Assembly (NCBI GenBank): GCA_035771175.1
Contig: CM069589.1
Coordinates: 30,634,201 to 30,698,200 of the forward strand
Reading direction: 5' to 3'
Source: Paratinospora sagittata
Taxonomy: Eukaryota > Streptophyta > Magnoliopsida > Ranunculales > Menispermaceae
Length of the DNA stretch: 64,000 nucleotides
Shown here: positions 21,281-32,706 of the stretch, piece by piece
How positions within the stretch are numbered: the stretch's first letter is position 1
Layout of the letters: each line of letters begins with the position of its first letter
The notes under the pieces: generated by a model
What the model saw: the letters and a program-made list of their open reading frames with translations, nothing else
What the model was told of the DNA's origin: nothing
The model's database searches: none
Position numbers and translations under genes: made by a program

Positions 21281-22553
21281 CTCTGTGGGCCAAACAATTT
21301 TTTTTAAATGACGGTGAGGCGGTTTATGCATGTTTTAAGCAAACTTCTTGACCATTCTAGATCATTTGAGCTGGCTGAACGTAGGGAAAACAAAAGCAAC
21401 GAAAGGGAAGAGGAGAATTGAGCTTGGGGAGCTGAAATCTAAGGTAAGGAATGCCCCGATTGAGCTAAAAACTCCATTTTTGAATTCTTCTCTTCAAGTT
21501 GTTGCATATATGTGAGATTTGTGTGATTTTCATAGTTAGATTGGGAGATTTGAAAAGTGGGTTTGAGCTGGAAATCTTACCAATTGCTGGGGGAAATCAT
21601 AGGTAAGTGATTCCTTGTTGTTTTGTGGTTAATTTAATGAGAAATTAGCTAATTTTTGATTGCTGAAAATGTGTTTCCAGACTTTGTTGAATGTGGGTTT
21701 TGAGCTGGAAAATCAGAGAAATTATAGTGCAGTTGGAAGGTATTGTTCTCATGATTATTATAAGTTCTTTAATGGTTTAATTTAATAAATTTGATGGTTG
21801 AAATGTGGGTTTCTACCAACTCAACTGTGCAGAAACAGTTATGGGTTTAAGAACCCATTTGAGTAATGAATTGATGTGTTTTTGATTGAAAAGTGATTAT
21901 GGATTATTGACAATGTTAATTGCAGAGAAATTTGGAAAGAATTGGTGAATTCTTGGATTGGATAGCACATTTGATTGAGCTGTTTGTGTTGTAATAGTAC
22001 AGAATTGGAAAATTTGGCTAAGTGTTGAGAGTGTGGACTTAGTAAAAATCTTGTAATCTTTGTGAGTATTTCTTATCTTTGGTTTTTATGTGTGGCATTG
22101 TAGTATAAATTATGCTTTTATGAATTGAAATCATATTTGCTTTGGATTGTTTCTAGAATGCATCAAACTTTGTTTAAACATCGAACATGACTGGGCTTCT
22201 TAAAGTAAGAAAGGCATGAGATCAATTCTTGTGAGGGAAAATTCGTAAGAAGATGACTTATGGGTCAAGTCCTTGGGAATGATCGGAGTGGATGGTCAAA
22301 TGAGGCATCTATCCCTTTATATGCATAAGAAGAAAAGATGTGCTCAACCTGATGGTAAGGACTTGCTATTTATGCATTCTATGATATATATAGAGTGGTG
22401 AAAAATGTATTTGAATCATATATTGTTATTTACATATGATATGCATATTGAGTTTTATATGTGATTACAAGCCATGATTTTGTATGAATGCATATATAAT
22501 GTCATAGATAGTTTACTCACTAAGCTTGTTGTAGCTCACCCCATTCCCTTCTT
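21281..22553 (+). mobile_element. Fam6 gypsy-like LTR, left part
   Basis: Non-coding, with a purine-rich leader-like stretch (about 21385-21440), AAGGTAAGG near 21447 and ATAGGTAAGTG near 21599, both good splice-donor look-alikes. At 22513-22541 it has the module CACTAAGC...GTAGCTCACCCC found in the other gypsy LTRs. The Tork-like element interrupts it at 22553 and the LTR resumes at 41651. The left boundary is uncertain. Confidence 0.55.
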
Positions 22554-23164
22554 TGTTAGGAAAAACACCCCCACCCTCAAATCTCACGGATTCAATAAAG
22601 AAAAGAATAATAAAGAAAAACATCCACAACTCAAAGATATACATGGAAAAACCCCAAAATCAGGAAAAAAACCATGGGCAAAAAATAATCCACTCTCAAT
22701 TAACAAGTACCTCAGAAGAATTAAACACCTCAAGTACTTCTACACCAGATCGTACACAGATATAAAACTTTGATAAAGAAGAAGAACAATAAGAGAATAC
22801 CCCAAAAGAAAACTACAACTCCAACCAAGTCACCCGCACAAGTTCTAAACACTACATTCTTTTACAAAGCTTCCAAGGATATGCAAGTCTCCCCTTGGCA
22901 CAAGCTTCACCTTCTTCTTAATCTCTCACATGTTGGGATTATCGATAAACAATGAGGAATCTCTTATATATAGACCTTTTAGTCATAATATTTAGAAACT
23001 GTGACCAACAAGAATTCCTCATTCTACACTAACATGGTTTCCTTATTCAAATACAACCAGATCATAAAACATTTATCCATACTTAGTAAGTGTTATTTAC
23101 TTTCTAAATACATGTTTCATGTTCTAATCCAACCAAGAATCCATGTTTGAGCCAAAATCTATCA
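22554..23164 (-). mobile_element. Tork-like 3' LTR
   Basis: The plus strand runs from TGTTAGGAAAAAC to CCAAAATCTATCA and is collinear with 41042-41650. The purine-rich tract AAGGAGAAGAT on the minus strand adjoins its right edge. Open frames across it (22474-22773, 22553-22765 plus) are antisense accidents of an A-rich sequence that also appears at 40954-41190. Confidence 0.85.
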
Positions 23165-24001
23165 ATCTTCTCCTTGGCGTAGACACCAATGTTTCATCTG
23201 CTTCAGTCTCATATTTTTGCCTCTTTACCCTCATGGGCCATGATACTCAATCCTGAGAATCACCCAAGTCCAAATCACCCTTAAACTTGCCAACTGAAAC
23301 CCACTTTCTAATCAACCTTTTCGACTCAGATCTTGCTCCACGTGCTAATCCTAGTTTGTCCATCAACACGTACAACTTTCTGTCTTGAACACCTTTCATG
23401 ATCATAATAGACTTTAAGAAAACTTTCAATACTTCATCTTTACCAGAGTACCAATAACCTTTAGAATCTAACTTAGAAAGAGAAATTAGATTCTGAGTAA
23501 AACTCGACAACTGTTGAACATCATGAAGTCTAATAACGCATCCGTCAAACAACTTCACCTGAACTTCACCCACTTCTATTATTGGCCTAGGGAGCCATCA
23601 ACCATCGACACAAACTCGCCACCAGTGCACCTTGCATACATGCCAAACCATGTCTTGTGTACACATACATGATGTGTGGCCCCGACATAAATCACCCAAT
23701 TGTTCTTACGCTGTAAATTTCCACCATTAACAAATGTCAAAAGAACAAAATCACCATTAAACTCAACGACATTCAGATGGTATCGTCATCATAGGCATCC
23801 TTATTTGCTGACTCAGAGTTGTTTGCCGAACTTGCTCCTATTCCTTTCCAATTTTTGAAATCCTTCTTCAGGCGCCCTGATTGCCCACACCCCTAACATT
23901 TCCCCTTCATTAACTTTTGCCACCTGAACAGAATTAGTAAGTCTTCGACTTGAATTCTCCACAAGCTAAAATTAATTTTTCCATTAAACCTGTCTACTTC
24001 A
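23165..24001 (-). pseudogene. Tork-like gag/protease remnant
   Basis: Read down from 24001: EVDRFNGKINFSLWRIQ (gag N-terminus), then an internal deletion to a zinc-knuckle-like KGKC-GCGQSGRLKKD (about 23910-23860, with a stop in the Cys box). The protease zone WVIYVGATHHVC (about 23700) follows, with Gly where copia elements have Ser in DSGAS. The GAG-pre-integrase stretch at 23573-23247 contains LFDGCVIRLHDVQQL, NLISLSKLDSKGY and GVQDRKLYVL. After 23247 the frame runs straight into the 3' LTR, so integrase, RT and RNase H are missing. Confidence 0.82.
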
Positions 24002-25752
24002 TGTTGGCCTAGGTATGTCCAAGAGAGGGGCGAATTGGAAACTTAGACAATTTAAAATTAAATGCAATGACAAAATTAAAGTGCGAAAAATAAATAAATA
24101 TACACGGTTGATTTATAGTGGTTCGGCTTCTTGCCTACGTCCACTACCTAACCTCTTCAGTTAGGATTTTGAACCTTATCCCTAAGGAATTCTCTTACGG
24201 GTGAGAATCAAACCGTTACACCTTTTCTCAACTTGCGGGTGTGAGAACAACTATTACACTTCTAAACTTATGGGTGTGAGAACTACCTTTTCTCAGCTTA
24301 TAGGTGTGAGAAGATTATTTCTCAACTTACAAGTGTGAGAATACCTAAGCTTGTTGAATACAATAATATCAACTTAGTAGTTTATCTAACTACTGTTACA
24401 ACCTTGATACGGTTTATAAGATATGAATTGAACTACAACTGTATCCTTTGAACTATCTCTCAAATTTCTCTTTCAGCAAGAACGATATAAGTTAAAACAG
24501 TGCTGAAAATTGAAGTGAAAAAGGTTTAATCTTTCAAATGATTTTTTAGATAAAGATATAAATTTAGCTCAATATGAAAATCATTTAAATAAGCAAAGTC
24601 TCAAAGAGAACGCTTTGAAAACAAAATAACTTAAACTTTTAAATCAAACGAAAATTCAACTAACTTTCAAAAGTGTTTTGTCTGAGAGAATTTTCGGTCA
24701 TTTTGCAAATGATTAAGTGTTGGTATTTATAGACTTGTAAAGATGAAGCTTTTGTTCATTTGAATTTGAATTTCAAATATGAACGTTTACTCAAAACAAC
24801 TAGAATTTATCACGAAAATGGCAACTGCACATTTCATGAACATACTGATTCTCTCCAGATTCACGAATAAGGAAATTCTAAAAGACGTGGTTCATGAATC
24901 AGAGGATATCTCTGACAAATCCAAAAAGTTGATTTTTGTTCGAAAAGTTGTTCTGAAAAAGTGGCTAAAAAGGATGAACGTATCAGAACAACAAAAATAT
25001 TACTTTTGTCGTTTTGTTCCTTTGAAAGTGCTCATGGAGCATTAGCATCCTACCGAAAGATGAAGAGAGGATGCTACTAACTTGTAAGTTTCCTGACTTA
25101 CTTTGAGAACTAAACGACTTAAGTCCTGAGGGCACTACCCGACAGTTAGTGTCATGCTTTGTTTTAAAGCACTTAAACGCATGAGGGCGCTTATCACAAC
25201 AAGTAAGCGTCCAGATATTTTTAAAATAATTTTAAAACAATATTGAGTGCGCTGAAGAACAATAAGCGTCTTGGAAGTTATTAAGTTGATTTTAAGGACA
25301 AGGGCGCTCCTATACAAGTAGCGTCCTGAAAGTTTTGCAACTTATAACTATCAGCGTCCTTAAAGATAAAAATCATTTAAAACTTAGAGATCTTTCAGCA
25401 AGTCGAAAGTAAGTCAACGTCCTGACACTTTCAAAGGTTGCCTAAAGGGAGGCCGCTACTTACAAGTCACCTTGAGGGTTATGATTATCATTTAGTCTCC
25501 CATTGCCTGTTCATAGCTCAATAGGCTTGTTGGGCATGGCGTAACCATTTACAACCATTTCCCATAAACTGATATAGTTAGATCTTAGAAAGGATTTCAT
25601 CCTTATCGGATAATCATCGAACCAGTCTCTATTGAACAGAGGTGGTCTATCTAAAGGTTGACCTATTCCTATGACTATATCACTGGTAATTGTCATTGAT
25701 ATCAAAGAAATTGTGAAGTTTCTTTGTAGAGCAACACTGCTTTGATAACAAT
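24002..25752 (-). repeat. SIRE array unit 1 (long, 1,751 bp)
   Basis: Truncated LTR 24002-25466 followed by a gag stub and primer site 25467-25752. The LTR stops at ACTTACAAGT, losing about 430 bp present in full-length copies. The stub encodes the gag start with GQPLDRPPLFNRDWF and SLWEMVVNGY, then a stop after PNKPIEL, and fuses to the LTR. Confidence 0.85.
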
Positions 25753-27495
25753 TGTTGTCCCAGGTATGTTAAGGAGGGGGATGAATTGGACACTTAAGCA
25801 ATTTAAAATTAAATGCAATGAGAAAATTAAAGTGCGAAAAATAAATTAATATGCACAGTCGATTTATAGTGGTTCAGCTTCTTGCTTTCGTCCACTACCT
25901 AACCTCCTCAATTAGGATTTTGAACCTTATCACTAAGGGATTCTCTTACGGGTGAGAATCAAACCGTTACACCTTTTCTCAACTTGCGAGTGTGAAAACA
26001 ACCATTACACTTCTAAACTTACGCGTTTGAGAACTAACCTTTCTCAGCTTACGGGTGTGAGAAGAACCGTTTTTCAAATTACGGGTGTGAGAAGACCTAA
26101 GCTTGTTGAAGACAATAATATCAACACAGTAGTTTATCTAGCTACTATTACAACCTTGATACAGTTTACAAGATATGAATTTAAGTACAGTTGTATCCTA
26201 TGAACTATCTCTCAAACTCTCTTTTAGCGAGAATGATATAAGTTGAAACAATACAAAAAATTTGAGTGGAAACAGTCCAATCTTCCAAATGATTTTTCAG
26301 ATAAAGATATAAATTTAGCGTAGTATGAAAGTCATTTGAATAAGCAAATCTTCAAACAAAAGGCTTTGTAAACAAAATAACTTCAACTTTAAATCAAACG
26401 AAAATTCGACTAACTTCCAAAAGTGGTTTGGCTCTGAGAATTTTCAGTCATTTTGCAAATGATTAAGTGTTGGTATTTATAGACTCTTAAAGATGAACCT
26501 GTTGTTCATTTGAATTTGAATTTCAAGTATGAACGTTTACTCACGACAGCTAGAATGTATCACAAAAATGTCAACTGCACATTTCATGAACATTTTGATT
26601 CTCTCCAGATTCACGAATAAAGAAATTCTAGAAGACGTGGTTCGTGAATCGGAGGATATCTCTGACAAATCCAAAAAGTTGATTTTTGTACGAAAAGTTG
26701 CTCAAAAAAAGTGGCTAAAAGGGATGTACGTGTCAAAACAACAAAAATATTATTTTGTCATTTTATTCCTTTGAGGGGTCTCTTGGAGTATCAGCGTCCT
26801 ACCGAATGATGAAGTGAGGGCGCTACTAACTCGTAAGCTTCTTGACTTACTCTGAATATTAAACGATTAAAGTCATGAGGACGCTACTCGACAGTTAGTG
26901 TCATACTTTGTTTTAAAACACTTAAACGCACGAGGGCGCTACTCACAAGTAAGCGTCCTGATATTTTGAAAACTATTTTAAAACAATATTAAGTGCCTTG
27001 GAGGACAGTAAGTGTCCTAAAAGTTATTAAGTTGATTTTATGGACGACGATGCTCCTGTACGGGTAGCGTCCTGATAGTTTTTCAAGTTATAACTATCAG
27101 AGTCCTTAAAGATAAAAATCATTTAAAACTTAGAAAACTTTCAGCAAGCTGAAAGTACGTCAGGGTCCTGACACTTTCAAAGGTTGACTAAAGGGAGGTC
27201 ACTACTTACAAGTCATGAGGGTTATGTTTGCCATTTAGTCTCCCATTGTCTGTCTATAGCTCAAGAGGCTTGTTGGGCAAGGCGTAACCGTTTACAACCA
27301 TTGCCCATAGACTGACATCCTTAAATAATAGAAAGGATTTCATCCTTATCATCCAATCTTCAAACCAGTCTCTATTGAACAGAGGTGGTCTATCTAAAGG
27401 TTGACCTATTGCTATGACTGTGTATCTAGTAATTTCTATTGATATCAAAGAAATTGTGAAGTTTCTTTGAAGAGCAACACTACTCTGATACCAAT
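25753..27495 (-). repeat. SIRE array unit 2 (long, 1,743 bp)
   Basis: Same structure as unit 1, with its gag stub at about 27214-27495 (GQPLDRPPLFNRDWF, DVSLWAMVVNGY). It shares private variants with unit 6, for example CAACACAGTAG (26123) where most units have CAACTCAGTAG, and GAAACAATACAAAAAATTTG near 26246. Confidence 0.85.
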
Positions 27496-28146
27496 TGTTG
27501 GCTCAAGTATGTCCAAGAGGGGGGTGAATTAGATACTTAGACAATTTAAAATTAAATCCAATGACGAAATTAAACTGAGAAAAATAAACGCATATGCACG
27601 GTCGATTTATAGTTGTTCGGCTTCTTGCCTATGTCCACTACCTAACCTCCAAAGTTAGGATTTTTAACCTTATCACTAAGGGATTCTCTTACGGGTAAGA
27701 ATCAAACCTTTACACTTTTTCTCAACTTGCGGGTGTCAGAACAACCGTTACACTTCTAAACTTACGAGTGTCAAAACTACCGTTTCTCAGCTTACAGGTG
27801 TGAGAAGAACTGTTTCTCAGCTTACGGGTGTCAGAAGACCTAAGCTTGTTGAATATAATAATATCAACTCATTAGTTTATCTAACTACTGTTACAACCTT
27901 GATACGGTTTAAAAGATATAAATTGAAGTACAACTGTATCCTATGAACTATTTCTCAAATTTCTCTTTTAGCGAGAATGTTATAATTTAAAACAGTGCTG
28001 AAAATTTTAGTGAAAACAATTCAGTGTTTCAACTGATTTTTCAAATAAAGATATAAATTTAGCTCAATATGAAAATAATTTGAATAAGCAAAGTTTCAAA
28101 GAAACTGTGAAGTTTCTTTGAAGAGCAACACTGCTTTGATACCAAT
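27496..28146 (-). repeat. SIRE array unit 3 (short, 651 bp)
   Basis: LTR 27496 to about 28103, then an abrupt join to the last 45 bp of the leader with the primer site. The join lies at TTTCAAAGAAA, a sequence present both in the LTR and in the gag leader. The hairpin series and the gag stub are lost. Confidence 0.82.
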
Positions 28147-28796
28147 TATTGGCCGAGGTATGTCAAGGAGGGGGTGAATTTGACACTTAGGCAATTTAAA
28201 ATTAAAGTGCAATGACAAAATTAAAGTGCGAAAAAAAATTAATATGCACGCTCGATATATAGTGGTTTGGCTTCTTGCCTACGTCCACTACCTAACCTTC
28301 TCAGTTAGGATTTTGAGCCTTATCACTAACGGATTCTCTTACGGGTGAGAATCAAACCGTTACACCTTTTCTCAACTTGCGGGTATCAGAATAACTGTTA
28401 CACTTCTAAACATACGCATGTGAAAACTACCGTTTCTCAGCTTACAGGTGTGGGAAGAAGCGTTTCTCAACTTACGGGTGTGAGAAGACCTAAGCTTGTT
28501 GAATACAATAATATCAACTCAGTAGTCTATCTAACTACTGTTACAACCTTGATATGGTTTACAAGATATGAATTGAAGTACAATTGTATCCTATGAACTA
28601 TCTCTCAAATTTCTCTTTCAGCAAGAATGTTATAAGTTAAAACAGTGCTGAAAATTTGACTGAAAACAGTTCAGTCTTTCAAATGATTTTTCAGATAAAG
28701 ATATAAATTTAGCTCAGTATGAAAATCATTTGAATAAGCAAAGTTTCAAAGAAATTGTGAAGTTTCTTTGAAGAGCATCACTGCTTTGATACCAAT
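28147..28796 (-). repeat. SIRE array unit 4 (short, 650 bp)
   Basis: Same deletion join as unit 3 (about 28751), followed by GTTTCTTTGAAGAGCATCAC and the primer-site complement. The left edge reads TATTGGCC in place of TGTTGGCC. Confidence 0.82.
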
Positions 28797-29442
28797 TATT
28801 GGCCCAGGTATGTCAAGGAGGGGGTGAATTGGACACTTAGGCAATTTAAAATTAAATGCAATGACAAAATTACAGTGCAAAAAATAAATTAATATGCACG
28901 GTCGATTTATAGTGGTTTGGCTTCTTGCCTACATCCACTACCTAACCTCCTCAGTTAGGATTTTGAACCTTATCACAAAGGGAATCTCTTACAGGGTGAG
29001 AATCAAACCGTTACACCTTTTCTCAACTTGCGGGTGTTAGAACGACCGTTACACTTCTAAACTTACGCCTGTGAAAACTACCGTTTCTCAGCTTACAGGT
29101 GTGAGAAGAATCGTTTCTCAACTTACGGGTGTGAGAAGACCTAAGCTTGTTAAGTACAATAATATCAACTCAGAAGTTTATCTAACTACTGTTACAACCT
29201 TGATACGGTTTACAAGATATGAATTGAAGTACAACTATATCCTATGAACTATCTCTCAAACTTCTCTTTCAGCAAGAATGTTATATGTTAAAACAGTGAG
29301 TAAATTTGAAGGAAAACAGTTCAGTGTTTCAAATGAATTTTCAGATAAAGATATATAGCTTAGTATGAAAATCATTGGAATAAGCAAAGTTTCGATGAAA
29401 TTGAGAAGTTTCTTTTAAGAGCAACACTGGTTTGATACCAAA
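28797..29442 (-). repeat. SIRE array unit 5 (short, 646 bp)
   Basis: Same deletion join as units 3 and 4, slightly more diverged (TTTCGATGAAATTGAGAAG near 29390). Confidence 0.82.
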
Positions 29443-31123
29443 TATTGGCCCAGGTATGTCAAGGAGGGGAGTGAATTGGACACTTAGGCAATTTAAAATT
29501 AAATGCAATGACAAAATTAAAGTGCGAAAAAAAATTAATATGCACGATCAATTTATAGTTGTTTGGCTTCTTGCGTGTCCACTACCTAACCTCCTCTGTT
29601 AAGATTTTGAACCTTGTCACTAAGGGATTCTCTTACTGGTGAGAATCAAACCGTTACACCTTTTCTCAACTTGCGGGTGTGAGAACAACCATTACACTTC
29701 TAAACTTACGCGTTTGAGAACTACCCTTTCTCAGCTTACGGGTGTGAGAAGAACTGTTTCTCAACTTACGGGTGTGAGAAGACCTAAGCTTGTTGAAGAC
29801 AATAATATCAACACAGTAGTTTATCGAACTACTCTTACACCCTTGATACAGTTTACAAGATATGAATTTAAGTACAATTGTATCCTATGAACTATCTCTT
29901 AAACTCCCTTTTAGCGAGAATGATATAAGTTGAAACAATACAAAAAATTTGAGTGGAAACAGTTCAATCTTCCAAATGATTTTTCAGATAAAGATATAAA
30001 TTTAGCGTAGTATGAAAATCATTTGAATAAGAAAAGTTTCAAACAAAAGGCTTTGAAAACAAAATAACTAAAACTTTAAATCAAACGAAAATTTGACTAA
30101 CTTCCAAAAGGGTTTTGGGTAAGAGAATTTTCGGTCATTTTGCAAATGATTAAGTGTTGGTATTTATACAACAGCTAGAATGTATCACAAAAATGGAAAC
30201 TGCACATTACATGAACTTTCTGATTCTCTCCAAATTCACGAATAAGGAAATTCGAAAAACGTGGTTCATGAATCAGAGGATATCTCTGACAAATCCAAAA
30301 AGTTAATTTTTGCACGAAAAGTTGTTCTGAACATGTGGCTAAAAAGGTTGAACGTGTCAGAACAACAAAAATATCATTTTTGTCGTGTTGTTCCTTTGAA
30401 AGTGCTCTTGGAGCATCAGCGTCCTACCGAATGATGAAGTGAGGGCGCTACTAACTCTTCAGCTTCCTGACTTACTTTGAGAATTAAACAACTTAAGTCA
30501 TGAGGGCGCTACTTGACAATTAGTTTCATGTTTTTTTTAAAACACTTAAACGCACGAGGGTGCTTATCACAAGTAAGCTTCCTAATATTTTTAAAATAAT
30601 TTTCAAACAATATTGAGTGCGCTGAAGGATAGTAACCGTCTTGAAAGTTATTAAGTTGATTTTAAGGATGAGGGCGCTCCTATACAAGTAGCGTCCTGAT
30701 AGTTTTTCAACTTATAACTATCAACGTTCTTAAAGGTAAAAATCATTCAAAACTTAGAGAACTTTCAGCAAGCTGAAAGTAAGTCAGCGTCCCGACACTT
30801 TCACAGGTTGACTAAAGGGAGGCCGCTACTTACAAATCAGCTTGAGGGTTATGCTTGTCATTTAGTCTCCCCTTGTCTGTCCATAGCTCAATAGGCTTGT
30901 TGTGCATGGCGTAACCGTTTACAACCATTTCCCATAGACTGATATCCTTAGATAGTTGACAAAATTTCATCCTTATCATCCAATCTTCAAACCAATCTCT
31001 ATTGAACAGAGGTGGTCTATCTAAAGTTTGACTTATTCCTATGATTTGTGTCTCTGGTAATTGCTATTGATATCAAAGAAATTGTGAAGTTTCTTGGAAA
31101 AGCAACACATCTCTGATACCAAC
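29443..31123 (-). repeat. SIRE array unit 6 (long, 1,681 bp)
   Basis: Long unit with its gag stub at about 30838-31123. It has a private deletion near 30168 that removes about 65 bp around the antisense open stretch. It shares diagnostic variants with unit 2. Confidence 0.82.
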
Positions 31124-31799
31124 TGTGGGCCTAAGTATGTACAAGAGGGGGTGAATTTGACACTTAGACAATTTAAAATTAAATGCAATGACAAAATTAA
31201 AGTGAGAAAAATAAATAAATATGCACGATCGATTTATGGTGGTTAGGCTTCTTGCTTTTATCCACTACCTAACCTCCTCAGTTAAGATTTTGAGCCTTAT
31301 CACTAAGGGATTCTCATACGCGTGAGAATCAAACCGTTACACCTTTTTCTCAACTTGAGGGTGTGAGAACAACCACTACACTTTTAAACTTACGCGTGTG
31401 AAAACTACCATTTCTCAGCTTAAAGGTGTGAGAAGAACCGTTTCTCAACTTACGGGTGTGAGAAGACCTAAGCTTGTTGAATACAATAATATCAACTCAG
31501 TAGTTTATCTAACTATTGTTACAACCTTGATACGGTGTACAAGATATGAATTGAAGTACAACTGTATCCTATGAACTATCTCTCAAATTTCTCTTTCAGC
31601 GAGAATCTTAGAAGTTAAAATAGTGCTGAAAATTTGAGTGAAAACAGTTTAGTCTTTCAAATGGTTTTTCAGATAAAGATATAAATTTAGCTCAATATGA
31701 AAATCATTTGAATAAGCAAAGTTTCAAAGAAATTGTGAAGTTTCTTTGAAGTGCAACACTGCTTTGAATGCAATGACAAAATTAAAGTTGAAAAAAAAT
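31124..31799 (-). repeat. SIRE array unit 7 (short, 676 bp)
   Basis: Short unit with the common deletion join. Its right end carries a 35-bp extra copy (about 31766-31801) of sequence found at 31859-31893 of the next unit, in place of the primer-site end. Confidence 0.8.
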
Positions 31800-32706
31800 T
31801 ATTGGCCCAGGTATGTCAATGAGAGGAGTGAATTGGACACTTATGCAATTTAAAATTAAATGCAATGACAAAATTAAAGTTGAAAAAAAATTAATATGCA
31901 CGGTCGATTTATAGTGGTTTGGCTTCTTGCCTACGTTCACTACCTAACCTCCTCAGTTAGGATTTTGAACCTTATCACTAAGGGATTCTCTTACGGGTGA
32001 GAATCAAACCGTTACACCTTTTCTCAACTTGCGGGTGTGAGAACAACCATTACAATTCTAAACTTACGCATGTGTGAACTACCATTTCTCAGCTTACGAG
32101 TGTGTGAAGAACTGTTTCTCAACTTACGGGTGTGAGAAGACCTAAGCTTCTTGAATACAATAGTATCAACTCAGTAGTTTATCTAACTATTGTTACAACC
32201 TTGAGACAGTTTACAAGATATGAATTGAAGTACAACTGTATTCTATGAACTATCTCTCAAACTTCACTTTCAGCGCGAATGATATAAGTTAAAATAATAC
32301 TGAAAATTTGAGTGAAAACAATTCAATCTTCCAAATGATTTTTCAGATAAAGATATAAATTTAGCTCAGTATGAAAATCATTTGAATAAGCAAAATTTCA
32401 AAGAAAAGGCTTTGAAAACAAAATAACTTATACTTTTTAATCAAACAAAAATTCGACTAACTTCCAAAAGTGTTTTGGCTTAAAGAATTTTCGGTCATTT
32501 TGCAAATGATAAGTGTTGGTATTTATAGACTCTTAGAGATGAAGTTGTTGGTCATTTGAATTTGAATTTCAAATATGAACATTTACTCGCAACAACTAGA
32601 ATGTATCACGGAAATGTCAAGTGGACATTTCATGAACATTCTAATTCTATCCAGGTTCACAAATAAAGAAATTCTAAAAGTCGTGGTTCATGAATCAGAT
32701 GATATC

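Noticed and set aside
22474..22955. Lys/Asn-rich frames suggesting a small basic protein
   Set aside because: Antisense reading of the A-rich Tork LTR; equivalent frames at 40954-41190 are broken differently.
25952..29890. Repeated 83-residue frames (MRIKPLHLFST...) at 25952, 28345 and 29639
   Set aside because: They translate the TTCTCA-N11-TGAGAA repeats of the SIRE LTR in antisense; similarity reflects recent duplication of the array units.
24195..32142. CRISPR-like array of short repeats (TTACGGGTGTGAGAA)
   Set aside because: The repeats are contiguous or LTR-bound, spacers are not unique, and the context is plant retrotransposons.
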